A DNA stretch of 64,000 bases from Bradyrhizobium sp. CCBAU 051011 (GTDB lineage Bacteria > Pseudomonadota > Alphaproteobacteria > Rhizobiales > Xanthobacteraceae), in NCBI RefSeq assembly GCF_009930815.1, contig NZ_CP022222.1, positions 4,382,501 to 4,446,500 on the forward strand, written 5' to 3'. Below, piece after piece: positions 1 through 10,317 of the stretch. Under the pieces are notes generated by a model. That model did no database searches. It was not told the DNA's origin and saw nothing but the letters and a program-made list of their open reading frames with translations. Positions within the stretch are counted from its first letter, which is position 1, and each line of letters begins with the position of its first letter. The translations under genes and the position numbers were made by a program.

Positions 1-588
1 TGGTTGATTCCCGGTCGGGAATATCGCGCCAGTGCCGCTCTCGAAGTGGAGAACCAGAGCACCGGTCAACCAGTCGCTCAGCTTGATATCGAAATCGAGT
101 TCAGCTGTACCCAGCGACAGGTTTTCCTGGGTAGGGCCGGTGAATGAGCCGGTCCGCGAGGCCAGGCCTTCAACCACGCCGCTCAGCGAGAGGAAGCTAT
201 TAATTTTGGGTCCGGTCTTCGAGAGCGAGTCCCGGATGATCTGGCGCGTCGCGTTCTCGTTCGCCGCCCAGCCGATTTCCAGCCATCTTATACGCTCGTT
301 AAGCGGCCTCTTCGCTGCGGCTTCGGACAAATCCGGAGCGGGCAGAGCGGGCGGAGCGACGGGCGGCGCCACAACAACCGTGGGCGCGGCTGCCGCCGCA
401 GTCGCGGCAGGTGTCGGACGTTGCTGCGCCGGAGCGGGCTTGACACGCCGCGTCGGCGACGCGCCCTCTAGGGCACTGAGACGTTCGGAAAGTTTGCGGT
501 TCTCCGCCTTTAGCTCCCCGAGCGTGCGCCGGAGAGCTGCCACGTCCTCGCTCTCCGCGGCGGCGGTATAAGAAGGGACAAACAACAT
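1..588 (-). CDS. Outer-membrane porin-like protein, N-terminal part (partial)
   Basis: The minus-strand frame is open from an ATG at 588 to the window edge, so the C-terminal part is missing. The frame is also open a little upstream (TTG at 600), and the first residues look like the end of a signal peptide (cleavage near TAAA-ES), so the true start may lie slightly upstream. Residues about 17-42 form a heptad-like coiled coil (LGELKAENRKLSERL). An Ala/Pro-rich linker follows, then a beta-rich section with SLSGVVEG and TAELDFDIKLSDWLTG. Coiled coil followed by strands of this type recalls LbtU-like siderophore porins; this is recognition by eye. It points away from the efflux locus and is separated from it by about 850 bases, so a link is not implied. 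Export to the outer membrane is inferred. Confidence 0.6.
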   Translation of the reverse strand, partial: MLFVPSYTAAAESEDVAALRRTLGELKAENRKLSERLSALEGASPTRRVKPAPAQQRPTPAATAAAAAPTVVVAPPVAPPALPAPDLSEAAAKRPLNERIRWLEIGWAANENATRQIIRDSLSKTGPKINSFLSLSGVVEGLASRTGSFTGPTQENLSLGTAELDFDIKLSDWLTGALVLHFESGTGAIFPTGNQP

Positions 589-1441
589 GAGGCTGAACAA
601 TGCCGGTACAGCGCCAAAGGCCAGCGGGTACCGGGAATAGTCGCGGTGCCAACCGCGCGCAGTTGATCTTACGGTGCCAGTTTCTGCATCGTGCCACCGT
701 CGCCCAGATCGGGCGACGCGCTCATTCCGCTTACCCCAGATCATGCGCGGCCCCATCACTACCGCAGTTCGACGTCACTCGGTCGAACCAACTCGTTCAT
801 AACAATTGCGCTCTGGTAATCAGACTGTCTCGGCCAGCGTTTCATCCGTCAGGCCGATTGCAGACAAGAGCCCGCTCAACAACGCGGAGCAAATAATTGC
901 CGGAGCCCCCCAGCAATGTTGGGACAAGAGTGACGCGTATGACGAATTACGCAAGCGCCACGAAGTGATCTATCCAAAGTGATGTATCTAGATTACACGC
1001 AGGAGCTGCGAACAGCCTCGCCGGCTGTCAGGCAACTTCAAGTGGCGATAGAGTTTTTGCCATCTAAAGTGCGCAAGTGCGTGAAGACGCGTGACCCAAT
1101 TGGAGCCGGCATGTAGTCCAAATAGGTGGATTGTGCCGACAAGAAGATCAACTTAAAATTTTCACTCGCCTTAATCTAGTCCTCGGTCGGGGAAAGGCAG
1201 CATTGCGGAATTTTGATTACGGCGAAGCCTCACTATGGCGTTAGCGCGACCGAAAATAAAGCCGGCGCAAGGCCGACGAAAAATTCGGACTCGTGGGAAT
1301 AATATAGTTGGTCAACAATTGTGTTGCCTCTACGAGTGACACAGCGATCAGAAAATCCCGCGTTCAACGGGCCCTCGCAAACGGAGTTCGACTACAGCCA
1401 CAGATCGAAGACAACCAGAGGTCAAAAGAGGGGGCGTCGAA
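589..1441. other. Intergenic region without a recognisable gene
   Basis: This 850-base stretch lies between the divergent porin-like gene and the efflux locus and should hold both promoters. Open frames are short and have no plausible signal peptide, domain or ribosome binding site. The stretch from about 1140 to 1320 is richer in A/T than its surroundings, which suits a promoter zone for the permease gene at 1442, but no confident -35/-10 pair was seen. No tRNA or strong hairpin was seen. Confidence 0.5.
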
Positions 1442-4400
1442 ATGTTGGCGTGGCTCATATCCTCTAGCGTGCGTTTGCGCACCCTCGTTGTAGTTGTCGC
1501 TGCTGGCCTGCTGATCCTGGGCGCCGTCGATGTCAGGAACAAGCCGCTCGATGTCATCCCCGAATTGGCGTTGCCCTCGCTCACTGTGAAAACGGAATCG
1601 CTTGGCCTCTCCAGCGCCGAGGTTGAATCGCTGATCACTGTGCCGCTGGAGGCGGACCTGCTCAACGGTGTGCCGTGGCTGCAGGTTATCCAGTCGGAAT
1701 CGATGGCGGGGCTTTCGACGATCGAGATGATTTTCGCGCCCGGCACCGATCTGATGAAAGCGCGCCAGATGGTGCAGGAACGGCTGACGCAGGCGCACGC
1801 GCTGCCGAACGTCTCCAGCCCACCGACGATGCTTCAGCCGGTGTCCTCGGCCAGCCGAGTGATGAACGTCGGCCTGAGTTCGAAATCCGTCTCACTGATC
1901 GACATGTCCGTTCAGGCGCGCTGGAACATCGCACCGCGTCTCGCCGGAGTTCCGGGTGTGGCGAATGTGTCGATATGGGGTCAGCGCGAGCGGCAGGTGC
2001 AGGTGCTTGTCGATGCCCGGAACCTGAACAAGAAGGGCGTCAAGCTCGATCAGGTGATCAAGACGACAGGTGAGGCGGTGTGGTCCTCGCCGCTCACCTA
2101 TCTGAACTCATCCACGCCTGGCACCGGCGGCTTCATCGAAACGCCGAACCAGCGGCTCAGCATCCGTCACCAGTTGCCGATCTCGACCGTAGGTACTTTC
2201 GCCAAGGTGCCGCTCAGCGGCACGACTACGAGCGTCGGCGACGTCGCCTATCTCGTGGAGGGGCATCAGGCGCTGATCGGAGACGCCATCGTCGGCGAAA
2301 ACCCCGGCCTGATGGTGGCGATCGAGAAGTTCCCCGGCTTCAACACGTTGGACGTGACGCGCGGCGTGGAACGCGCGCTCAACGAGCTGAAACCCGGGCT
2401 GCCCGGTATCGAGATCAATACGACCATCTACCATCCCGCGAGCTTCCTCGAACGCGCGACCAGCAATCTGGGCAAGGCCATGCTCATTTCGATCATCCTG
2501 GCTGCCATCGTGCTTGGCCTTCTGATGGGCAGCTGGAGGAGCGCGGTTATCGCCCTGGTCGCGATCTCATTGTCGTTCGTCTGCGCTGAACTGCTGTTGA
2601 AGGCCGCCGGAATCCCGCTCAGCATGATAGTCGTCGGCGGCCTGCTGATGGCATCCGGCGTCATCGTTCATGACAGCATTATCGACTTCGAAAATGTGCT
2701 GCGCCGCTTGCGGGCACCGCAACGCGACGGACGGTCCAGCTTCATGGTCGTCGTCCGTGCGATGCTGGAAACGCGTCGGCCGATGCTGTACGCGTCGCTG
2801 ATCGTCGTACTCGCAGTGTTACCCGTTCTGTTCATGTACAGCCGGTCCGCCGCGTTCTTTGCGCCGATGGCCTGGGCCTATATCGCAGCCGTGTCTATCT
2901 CGATGCTGGTGGCGCTGATCGTGACCCCCGCGCTGGCCGCCGTGCTGCTCGCCAATGCGCCACTGACGCCGGCGGACGGTCGGGTGATCAATAGGCTGGC
3001 CGTGCCTTTCGATCGGATCGTCGGCCGCGTCATCCACGCCCCGCTCGCCTGCATCGCCGCCTGCGTCGTGGCGGCGATCGCCTGTTTCGCGCTGTGGAGC
3101 CCGCTCGAACGCAATATGGTGCCCAGCTTCAGAGAGACCGATCTCTTGATCGAATGGCAGGGTCCGCCCGGCACCTCGCTGCAGGCAATGACCCGATCGA
3201 CCGAGAATCTGATCCGCGATCTGCGGCAGATCCCGGGAGTTCAGAATGCTTTCGCCAATCTCGGGCGGGCCGTGCTTTGTAACTGCGAACGCGCGACGGA
3301 CGTGAATGCAGGCCAGGTGTGGGTCAACATCGATCCGAAGGCCGATCGCGAAGCAACGGTGGATGCCGTCGAAGCTGCCATCACCACCTATCCCGGGATG
3401 CGCGGCAAGTTAGGGACATACCTGTCCACGAAGCTGCGCGAGGCGCTCACCGGTGACCCGGATTCCATCACCGTGCGTGTCTATGGCAACAGCCTCGATG
3501 TCATTCGCGCCAAGGCAGAGGAGATCCGCGCATTGATGGCGAAGATCCCCGGCATTGAAAATCCCCGGGTCGAACTACAGGTCGAAGAACCCTCGATCGA
3601 AGTCAAGGTGGATGTCGATCGCGCGGCTGGCTACGGCCTGAAGCCGGGCGATGTCCGCAGGGCGACCTCCGCGATGGTCGGCGGCATCACCGTCGGTGCG
3701 CTTTTCGAGGAGCAGAAAGTTTTCGACGTGGTTGTCTGGGGGCGACCGGAGTTGCGCGACAACATCGATGACGTGCGCAATCTGATGATCAACAGCGAGG
3801 GCGGGTCCCAGGTTCGCCTTGCTCAGGTTGCAGACGTCCGCATCGCGCCGGCCACCAGCATCATCCAGCGACAGGGGTCTTCGCGTCGCATCGATGTTTC
3901 CGCGAAAGTGGACGAGCGGGCGCTCGGTGATGTGGCGGATGATGTCGCCAGGAATGTAAAACAGATCGCATTCCCGTTCGAGCACCGTGCCGAGGTGCTC
4001 GGCGAATACAAGGAACAGCGAGCCGCCCTGCGGTCGATATACAGCTACATGGCGGCGGCGGCAGTATTGATGTTCCTGCTGACGCAGGCGGTGCTCCGCA
4101 GCTGGACACTCAGCGTCCTGTCGCTGCTCGGTGTACCGGTCGCTGCACTCGGCGGTCTCGCTACCACCGCAATCAATGACGGTGACTTCTCGCTTGGGTC
4201 TCTGCTGGGTCTGGCAGCGGTGCTCGCACTGATGGTGCGGCAGGGTATCGGTCTGGTCGCCCATTTCCAGCATCTGCAATTGAACGAGGGTGAGCCGTTC
4301 GGCGAACAGCTGGTACGTCGCGGCATGCAGGAACAGTTCCCGAGCATCATCGCGTCGTCGATGACGACGTTCGCGCTGGTGCTTCCGTTCGCGATCATGG

Positions 4401-4567
4401 GCGATGTCGCCGGACTCGAAATCGCGCACCCGCTCGCGCTCGCGGTCTTGGGCGGCGTCGTTACCATGACGCTCGGAACATTGTTCGTGCTGCCCGCGCT
4501 TTACCTGCGGTTCGGCGCCGGCTGGACCGCCGACCGGCTCGATCTTGAAATGGAGACCGCGTCATGA
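1442..4567 (+). CDS. RND efflux permease, heavy-metal (CzcA/CusA) type, first of a pair
   Basis: A 1041-residue inner-membrane permease of the resistance-nodulation-division family. It has the usual N-terminal TM1 (LVVVVAAGLLILGAV), the periplasmic entry motif DVIPELALPSLTV, the PLEADLLNGVP helix, central transmembrane bundles near residues 345-500 and a last bundle near 860-1030. The family exchanges protons for substrate using acidic residues in TM4. Here the TM4 segment reads VIVHDSIIDFEN, with His at residue 410 where CzcA, CusA and the second permease of this locus have Asp. The D/E residues after it are kept. It is the first gene of a plus-strand run and is followed at once by the mini-adaptor. 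Substrate unknown: the sequence is closer to metal-type than drug-type RND pumps, but metal specificity is not shown. Confidence 0.88.
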   Translation: MLAWLISSSVRLRTLVVVVAAGLLILGAVDVRNKPLDVIPELALPSLTVKTESLGLSSAEVESLITVPLEADLLNGVPWLQVIQSESMAGLSTIEMIFAPGTDLMKARQMVQERLTQAHALPNVSSPPTMLQPVSSASRVMNVGLSSKSVSLIDMSVQARWNIAPRLAGVPGVANVSIWGQRERQVQVLVDARNLNKKGVKLDQVIKTTGEAVWSSPLTYLNSSTPGTGGFIETPNQRLSIRHQLPISTVGTFAKVPLSGTTTSVGDVAYLVEGHQALIGDAIVGENPGLMVAIEKFPGFNTLDVTRGVERALNELKPGLPGIEINTTIYHPASFLERATSNLGKAMLISIILAAIVLGLLMGSWRSAVIALVAISLSFVCAELLLKAAGIPLSMIVVGGLLMASGVIVHDSIIDFENVLRRLRAPQRDGRSSFMVVVRAMLETRRPMLYASLIVVLAVLPVLFMYSRSAAFFAPMAWAYIAAVSISMLVALIVTPALAAVLLANAPLTPADGRVINRLAVPFDRIVGRVIHAPLACIAACVVAAIACFALWSPLERNMVPSFRETDLLIEWQGPPGTSLQAMTRSTENLIRDLRQIPGVQNAFANLGRAVLCNCERATDVNAGQVWVNIDPKADREATVDAVEAAITTYPGMRGKLGTYLSTKLREALTGDPDSITVRVYGNSLDVIRAKAEEIRALMAKIPGIENPRVELQVEEPSIEVKVDVDRAAGYGLKPGDVRRATSAMVGGITVGALFEEQKVFDVVVWGRPELRDNIDDVRNLMINSEGGSQVRLAQVADVRIAPATSIIQRQGSSRRIDVSAKVDERALGDVADDVARNVKQIAFPFEHRAEVLGEYKEQRAALRSIYSYMAAAAVLMFLLTQAVLRSWTLSVLSLLGVPVAALGGLATTAINDGDFSLGSLLGLAAVLALMVRQGIGLVAHFQHLQLNEGEPFGEQLVRRGMQEQFPSIIASSMTTFALVLPFAIMGDVAGLEIAHPLALAVLGGVVTMTLGTLFVLPALYLRFGAGWTADRLDLEMETAS

Positions 4568-4613
4568 CCGCCGCGCGCCTCACTTCGAACGTTGTGAAAG
4601 GGAGAAACATCTC

Positions 4614-5048
4614 ATGGCGCGCTTCAGCGCATTGATGGTCGCGGCGTCCACCGCCTGCCTCGCCGCGTCGTGTGTCTCAGCCTCGGCCGCGGAGTCGGAC
4701 GTCAAGAAGAGCGCGCCCGCGCGGGTCGAGGCCACGAATGACGCAAAGATCAAAAAGATCACGCTCACGCCAAAAGCGGCGGAACGGCTCGGCATCCTCA
4801 TTGACGAGGTGCGCGCCGATCCGTCGGGCCGACGGATCGTGCCATATTCATCTGTCCTCTACGATCTGACCGGAAAGACGTGGGTCTATATCAGCGCCGA
4901 TCCGTTGACCTTCGTTCGCGGCGCGGTGGTGATCGATACCATCAAGGGCGACAACGTGTACCTGACTGACGGGCCACCCACCGGCACGAAGGTGCTTGCG
5001 GCGGGAGTGCCGGAGGTCTTCGGAACAGAGGTGAAGGTAGGTCACTAG
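4614..5048 (+). CDS. Minimal periplasmic adaptor-like protein of the RND locus
   Basis: A 144-residue exported protein. I chose the ATG at 4614 because a purine-rich ribosome site (AAAGGGAG) sits just before it and a signal peptide follows (ALMVAASTACLAASCVSASA). The open frame extends upstream to 4545 inside the permease gene, but that part looks non-coding. The mature part contains ITLTPKAAERLGI and IVPYSSVLYDLTGKTWVYI, then FVRGAVVIDTIKGDNVYLTDGPPTGTKVL. These match the beta-barrel and membrane-proximal parts of CusB/CzcB-type adaptors, while the long helical hairpin and the lipoyl half-domains are missing. A full adaptor has about 380-450 residues. It lies between the two permeases, which argues for a role in the same complex. 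A Cys in the signal region raises the possibility of a lipoprotein, but the lipobox is poor. Confidence 0.75.
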   Translation: MARFSALMVAASTACLAASCVSASAAESDVKKSAPARVEATNDAKIKKITLTPKAAERLGILIDEVRADPSGRRIVPYSSVLYDLTGKTWVYISADPLTFVRGAVVIDTIKGDNVYLTDGPPTGTKVLAAGVPEVFGTEVKVGH

Positions 5049-5107
5049 CTGCGCGTCGAAATTGTTTTTCCACAGCGGCTTCGGCCCGAGTGGTGGGATG
5101 TTTTCCG

Positions 5108-8100
5108 ATGATGAGGCTGATTATTGGCTCTAGTCTGCGCTTTCGTTATCTCGTCCTCGCCCTTGGCGTGGTGCTGATCTGGTTTGGCTTGGCGCGCCTG
5201 CGCGACGTGCCAGTGGATGTATTCCCGGAATTCGCGCCGCCGCGGGTCGAGATCCAGACCATCTGTCTTGGGCTTTCATCCGCCGAAGTTGAGCAACTTG
5301 TCTCGGTGCCGCTGGAAAACGCGCTCAACGGCGTCCCTGGCGTCGACGTGATGCGGTCGAAGTCGGTGCCGCAACTGTCGTCGATCCTGCTGATCTTCAA
5401 GCCGGGTGCCGACGAAATCCGCGCGCGGCAACTGGTCAGCGAGCGGATGGCGCTCGCGAGCAAGACCCTGCCGACATGGGCCTCGCCGCCCTTCATGATG
5501 CCGCCATTGTCCTCGACCAGCCGGATCATGAAGGTCGGCATTACCTCAAAGGACAAGTCCGTGATGGACTTGTCGATGCTCGCCTATTGGACCATCCGGC
5601 AGCGGTTGCTCGGCGTTCCCGGCGTTGCGAACGTCGCGATCTGGGGAGAGCAGCTCAAGATGCTTCAGGTCATGGTTGATCCGAAGCGCTTGGCCGAGGT
5701 GGACGTTACGCTCGACCAGGTGCAGGAGGCGGTTTCCGATGCCCTCGACGTTGGCCTGCTGCGCTATGCCCGCGGCGCGCATATCGGCACCGGCGGCTTC
5801 GTCGAAACACCCAATCAGCGCTTTCAACTCCGCTTCGTCGGCGTCGGCGTTACGCCGGAGACGCTGGCCAAGGTGCCGGTGACCAAACCGGCCGGGAAGC
5901 CGCCGCTATTGCTGAGCGACGTGGCCAATCTTGTCTACGCACCGCAGGGCATGATTGGCGATGCCGTTATCAACGACGGCCCGGGCCTCATGCTCATCGT
6001 CGAAAAATTCCCCTGGGGCAACACGCTCGCCGTCACCCGCGGGGTGGAGGAGGCGCTGGAGAGGATGAAGCCCGGCCTTCCAGGGGTTGAGATCGATACG
6101 ACAATCTTCCGGCCAGCGACTTTCGTCGAGGACTCGATCGCCAATCTGTCGTGGGCGTTATTGCTGGGCTGCGTGCTGGTCGTGGGAATCATATTCATCT
6201 TCCTTTACGAATTGCGCACCGCGATCGTCTGCATCGTCGCCATTCCGCTGTCGCTGCTCGCGGCGGGCCTCGTCCTGTTCCAGGCCGGCGCCACCGTCAA
6301 CACGATGATGCTGGCGGGCTTCGTGATCGCGTTGGGGATCGTCGTCGACGACGCGATCATCGACGTCGAGAACATCATGCGGCGCCTGCGTCTCGCGCGG
6401 CGGGCGGGCGATGCGCGGAGCACCGCGCGCATCATTCTGGACGCTTCGCTCGAGGTGCGGGCGCCGATCGTCTACGCTACACTCATCGTGGTCGTCGCGG
6501 TCGTTCCCGTGCTGTTCATGGAAGGCCTGACTGGATCCTTCTTCAAGCCGCTGATTACGGCCTATGTGCTCGCGATTGCAGCCTCGCTCGTCGTGGCGAT
6601 GACGGTGACGCCGGCGCTCTGTCTCCTCCTGCTGCGTAACGCGCGGCTCGAAGGGCGCGAATCGCCGGTAATCGTCTGGCTGCAGCGCCGCTACGCGCCC
6701 TTGCTGGAACGGGCCACTCGAACGCCGCGCGCGGCCTATGTCGCCGTCGGTGTCGTGACGCTCGTGGGGATCTGCGTTTGGCCACTGCTCGGGCACTCGC
6801 TGCTGCCTTCGTTCAAGGAGCGCGACTTCCTGATGCACTGGGTCACCACCCCCGACACGTCATTGCCCGAGATGCTGCGCATCACAACCCGCGCGAGCAG
6901 GGAATTGCGCGCCATTCCAGGTGTACGCAATTTCGGCGCCCATATTGGCCAGGCCTTCGCCGCCGATGAGGTCTACGGCGTCCATTTCGGGGAGAACTGG
7001 ATCAGCATCAGCAAAGACGCCGACTACGACAAGACCTATGCCAAGGTCGAGGAAATGGTGGACGGCTATCCTGGCCTCTACCGCGATGTGCAGACCTATC
7101 TGAAGGAACGCATTCGCGAGGTCCTGACCGGGGCTGGTGAGGCGATCGTCATCCGCATCTTCGGCCCGGATCTGGAGGTACTGAGGGACAAGGCGGAGGA
7201 GGTTCGCGCTGCACTCGCGGACACTCCGGGCCTCGTCAACCTGCACAAGGAGTTGATGGTCGAAGTGCCGCACATTCAGGTGACGGTGAAGCTGGACGAG
7301 GCACAACGCCACGGTCTGAAGCCGGGTGATGTCCGGCGTGCCTCCGCGTCACTGATGGCCGGAACCGAGGTCGGCGACATTTTCATCGAGGGACGCACCT
7401 ACGACGTGCAGGTGTGGACCGCGCCGGAAGCCCGCCACAGCATGGAATCGGTCCGCGACATGTTGATTGACACGCCGACCGGGCAGCGCGTCCGGCTGTC
7501 CGAGGTGGCCGATGTCAGCATTCAGCCGACACCAAATGCGATCAAGCGCGAGGCAAGCTCCCGTCGGATCGACGTGCAGGCGAATGTCCGGGGCCACGAT
7601 CTCGCCGCCGTCGCCGTGGAGGTGCAGTCGCGCCTGCAGAAGATGGCGTTTCCACTTGGCTATTACGCGGTGCTGCAAGGCGAGTATGCGGAACTGCGCG
7701 CCAGCCGCGAGCGGCTGCAGCTGTTCGCCGTGCTGGCGCTCGCCGGCATACTCATACTTTTGCGACAGTCTTTCGACAGCTGGCGTCTGGCAGCGCTCAG
7801 TTTCCTCACCCTTCCTTCGGCGCTGGTGGGCGGCGTCCTCGCGGCGTGGCTCGCGGGCGGCGTAATTTCTCTTGGCTCGTTGATCGGTTTCCTGACCGTG
7901 CTTGGCATCGCCGCCCGCAACGGGATCATCATGATCAACCACTTCCAGTATCTGGAACGCCATGAGGGAGAGGCGTTCGGCATGAACCTCGTGCTTCGCG
8001 GCGCGAGCGAGCGGTTGCGGCCGATCCTGATGACGACCGGTGCCGCCGGGCTGGCGATTCTGCCGCTGGTGATTTTCGGCGACCTGCCGGGCCACGAGAT

Positions 8101-8263
8101 CGAATATCCAATGGCGGTCGTCATCCTGGGCGGCCTCGTGACATCGACGCTCCTAAACCTGTTTATTTTACCTGCATTTTATCTCCGTTTCGGCCGCGGC
8201 ACGGGCCTGTCGACGGATCGTCTGGCGGTTCCGGCACCGGCACCAGTATCCGGGGGCGCGTGA
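5108..8263 (+). CDS. RND efflux permease, heavy-metal type, second of a pair
   Basis: A permease of about 1051 residues, clearly related to the one at 1442-4567 along its whole length ([48 protein letters not shown]-like TM4). Its TM4 reads [13 protein letters not shown], so the proton-relay Asp (about residue 414) is intact, unlike in its neighbour. I prefer ATG 5108 over GTG 5090 because the GGTGGGA stretch at 5092-5098 then becomes a ribosome site. Two different permeases flanking a shared periplasmic gene suggest a mixed trimer or two parallel pumps. In MdtB/MdtC the two permeases form a heterotrimer with unequal roles, which is the closest precedent. No TolC-like channel follows. Confidence 0.88.
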   Translation: MMRLIIGSSLRFRYLVLALGVVLIWFGLARLRDVPVDVFPEFAPPRVEIQTICLGLSSAEVEQLVSVPLENALNGVPGVDVMRSKSVPQLSSILLIFKPGADEIRARQLVSERMALASKTLPTWASPPFMMPPLSSTSRIMKVGITSKDKSVMDLSMLAYWTIRQRLLGVPGVANVAIWGEQLKMLQVMVDPKRLAEVDVTLDQVQEAVSDALDVGLLRYARGAHIGTGGFVETPNQRFQLRFVGVGVTPETLAKVPVTKPAGKPPLLLSDVANLVYAPQGMIGDAVINDGPGLMLIVEKFPWGNTLAVTRGVEEALERMKPGLPGVEIDTTIFRPATFVEDSIANLSWALLLGCVLVVGIIFIFLYELRTAIVCIVAIPLSLLAAGLVLFQAGATVNTMMLAGFVIALGIVVDDAIIDVENIMRRLRLARRAGDARSTARIILDASLEVRAPIVYATLIVVVAVVPVLFMEGLTGSFFKPLITAYVLAIAASLVVAMTVTPALCLLLLRNARLEGRESPVIVWLQRRYAPLLERATRTPRAAYVAVGVVTLVGICVWPLLGHSLLPSFKERDFLMHWVTTPDTSLPEMLRITTRASRELRAIPGVRNFGAHIGQAFAADEVYGVHFGENWISISKDADYDKTYAKVEEMVDGYPGLYRDVQTYLKERIREVLTGAGEAIVIRIFGPDLEVLRDKAEEVRAALADTPGLVNLHKELMVEVPHIQVTVKLDEAQRHGLKPGDVRRASASLMAGTEVGDIFIEGRTYDVQVWTAPEARHSMESVRDMLIDTPTGQRVRLSEVADVSIQPTPNAIKREASSRRIDVQANVRGHDLAAVAVEVQSRLQKMAFPLGYYAVLQGEYAELRASRERLQLFAVLALAGILILLRQSFDSWRLAALSFLTLPSALVGGVLAAWLAGGVISLGSLIGFLTVLGIAARNGIIMINHFQYLERHEGEAFGMNLVLRGASERLRPILMTTGAAGLAILPLVIFGDLPGHEIEYPMAVVILGGLVTSTLLNLFILPAFYLRFGRGTGLSTDRLAVPAPAPVSGGA

Positions 8264-8264
8264 T

Positions 8265-8966
8265 ATGAAAGCCGTACGTCGCCACAATGGTTGGATTGTC
8301 GCCGCCGCTGCGACGTTATCTGCTCTTGCGTATCCGGTGACAGGAGCCGCGGCCGAGGATGGCCGCTTTGAAAAGCTCTCCGTCTATCTCGAACGCAATA
8401 TACAGGATCACGATGCCGAAATCCGGTTCGAGGCTACCGGCGGGGACGATGGCCTGGCAGCGTTGAAGGTGATGGCGCCGGGGGAGCGCACGGTGATCGA
8501 TCTCAGATCGCCGGACTCGAAGCTGGGAATTCGCAGTCTCACGCTTGAATCGCCCGAGCCCGATGATGACAAGATCGTGCGGGCGGATTTCCCGGCGGGC
8601 GCATATCGTTTTGAGGGAACGACGACCAAGGGGGCGAGCCTGCGCGGTGAGGCGCGGTTGAGTCACGTGTTTCCGAAACCCGCCGCGTTCGAATATCCGC
8701 GGCCTGATCAGAAAGACGTGCCCGCCACCGCGCTGACCCTGCGCTGGTCTGTGCCGGAGGGGATCGAGGGCTGCGCCGTCGTAATCGAGCAAACCGGCTC
8801 GGCCTACGAAATCCAGGCACTGCTGCCCGGCTCGGCCAAATCCTTCACAATACCTGAAGGGTTCTTGCGCGCTGGCAAGGCCTACAAATTTGCGATCGGG
8901 ACCATCGCCAAGGACGGCAATCGGTCCTTCATCGAAGCCGGCTTCACCACTGTGAGGGCGCGATGA
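8265..8966 (+). CDS. Exported protein with a fibronectin-III-like C-terminal half
   Basis: A 233-residue protein whose ATG lies one base after the stop of the second permease, with a GGGGGCG stretch before it, so it is translated with the pump. A signal peptide covers residues 1-30 (VAAAATLSALAYPVTGAAA). The first half (about 31-140) has an all-beta look with no family I know. The second half, from YPRPDQKDVPATALTLRWSVP to IEAGFTTV, has the spacing of a fibronectin type III or similar beta-sandwich: an early Trp, a central Tyr/Ala-rich strand and a final strand with F-T-T. It is probably periplasmic. No catalytic motif is visible; a binding or scaffolding role in the export locus is inference from position only. 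Confidence 0.7.
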   Translation: MKAVRRHNGWIVAAAATLSALAYPVTGAAAEDGRFEKLSVYLERNIQDHDAEIRFEATGGDDGLAALKVMAPGERTVIDLRSPDSKLGIRSLTLESPEPDDDKIVRADFPAGAYRFEGTTTKGASLRGEARLSHVFPKPAAFEYPRPDQKDVPATALTLRWSVPEGIEGCAVVIEQTGSAYEIQALLPGSAKSFTIPEGFLRAGKAYKFAIGTIAKDGNRSFIEAGFTTVRAR

Positions 8967-9079
8967 ACCAGCCTGCTCGCGAAATGTCAAATCAGCCCAA
9001 CGGCCACATCGGGCTGAAAACTTCCGCAACCTTGGGCGACAGTTGGTCGGCACGCCGCCCGCAACTGGAGGGCATTGAG

Positions 9080-10168
9080 ATGTTCGACAAGCAGGGTTTG
9101 GAGCGACTGGGGAGCGGCCGATCTGGTTGGCTGGCCAGGTGGCGTGGCGCGCTGATGGCGGTCACCGTTCTGACGGCGGCAGCGTTTGCGTTGCCTGGCG
9201 GCGCCGTCGCGGGCGAGATCAAGGACCCGCCGCGCTGGAAGAGTGACAAGGATTACTCATCGCTGAAGGATTGGCACCTGAAAGGCGAGAATATCGTCCC
9301 GCACGGAGTCAACCCACTCTATTACCCGATCGTGCCCGGCCACAAACACGTGCATGAGCGGCCCGATCACCCGGACGGCAAGTATCGCAAGGAGACCGTA
9401 GTCCTGGATAGCACCGAGGATTTCGACGTTCCTGGTATTGGTAAATTCAAGACCGCGGTTGTGCAGGAAGAGGAGTATCTCGATGGCGTCCTGACACAGC
9501 GCGCGCTCAACTGGTTCGCCCTCGATAAGACCACCAACAGCGTCTACTCCTTCGGCGAGGTGAGTTGGGAGATCAACGAGGAAGGCAAACCGATTTTCGA
9601 AGGCACATGGCGGGTGGGCGAACTCGACGGCGACGGCGTCGCCGAACCGGGGCTGTTGATGCCAGGCACGTTCACGGTTGGCGGCCGCTATATATTCGAC
9701 GGCAGCCAGAGCACGGCCTATGGCGGCTCCGAGAACATGGAAGCCGGCGTTGAAATAACGGTTCCGGCGGGGACGTTCAAGGGCTGCGTCCGGGTTCGCG
9801 AGCAGGGTCTGGTCAAACTCGACGACATCACCGACAAGATCTGGTGTCCGGTCGTTGGTGTTGTGCTCGACACTTCCGACGGCAAGCTTGTCGCTTCCGC
9901 CGCGCTGCCGAAGGACAATCCGGCCTCGGACGTTTCAGGCATCGGGAAGCTCCGCGACAAGCCGCTGAAGTATACGCCGCCGGTGGCGAAGGTCTCGGGA
10001 GACCAGGCGACGAAGATCGCGCTTGCGCAGATTCCCGGCAAGGCCACGTCTGTGAAGATCGAGCGGAAGAAAGGCAAGAATGTCTACGTAGTCGAGATCC
10101 AGACGAAGGATGGCGAGAAGGATGTCTTTGTCGACATCGAGTCTGGAAAGATCGTCGGAACGGACTGA
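9080..10168 (+). CDS. Exported protein with a C-terminal PepSY-like module
   Basis: A 362-residue protein. The frame opens at 8963, overlapping the previous stop, but a ribosome site GGAGGG at 9067-9072 fits the ATG at 9080, which also begins a better signal peptide (ALMAVTVLTAAAFALPGGAVAG). Residues about 60-270 contain NPLYYPIVPGHKHVHE, QRALNWFALDKTTNSVY, EPGLLMPGTFTVG and VPAGTFKGCVRV. This pattern (Y-Y-P-x-V-P-G, then W-F-A-x-D, then V-P-A-G-T-F) belongs to a known group of secreted proteins of undefined function. Residues about 305-362 form a PepSY-like module (ATKIALAQIPGKATSVKI ... KDVFVDIESGKIVGTD) almost identical to the small protein encoded next. PepSY domains are thought to be periplasmic binding or inhibitory modules; the ligand here is unknown. 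Confidence 0.78.
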   Translation: MFDKQGLERLGSGRSGWLARWRGALMAVTVLTAAAFALPGGAVAGEIKDPPRWKSDKDYSSLKDWHLKGENIVPHGVNPLYYPIVPGHKHVHERPDHPDGKYRKETVVLDSTEDFDVPGIGKFKTAVVQEEEYLDGVLTQRALNWFALDKTTNSVYSFGEVSWEINEEGKPIFEGTWRVGELDGDGVAEPGLLMPGTFTVGGRYIFDGSQSTAYGGSENMEAGVEITVPAGTFKGCVRVREQGLVKLDDITDKIWCPVVGVVLDTSDGKLVASAALPKDNPASDVSGIGKLRDKPLKYTPPVAKVSGDQATKIALAQIPGKATSVKIERKKGKNVYVVEIQTKDGEKDVFVDIESGKIVGTD

Positions 10169-10317
10169 TGTGGAACGACGCGATGGTAGCGAAATCGTTG
10201 ATCACGGGCTCACCCTCGGCGTCATTCCGGCGCCGAGGCCATACGATCGATGCGATACCATCACGGACCGCCGACTGAGCGAACTCTGTGTGGCTCTTTG
10301 TTGGAGAGGGTGCCGCC

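Noticed and set aside
600..896. A 98-residue plus frame upstream of the efflux locus
   Set aside because: Arg/Ser-rich, no leader or domain; it overlaps the likely promoter region.
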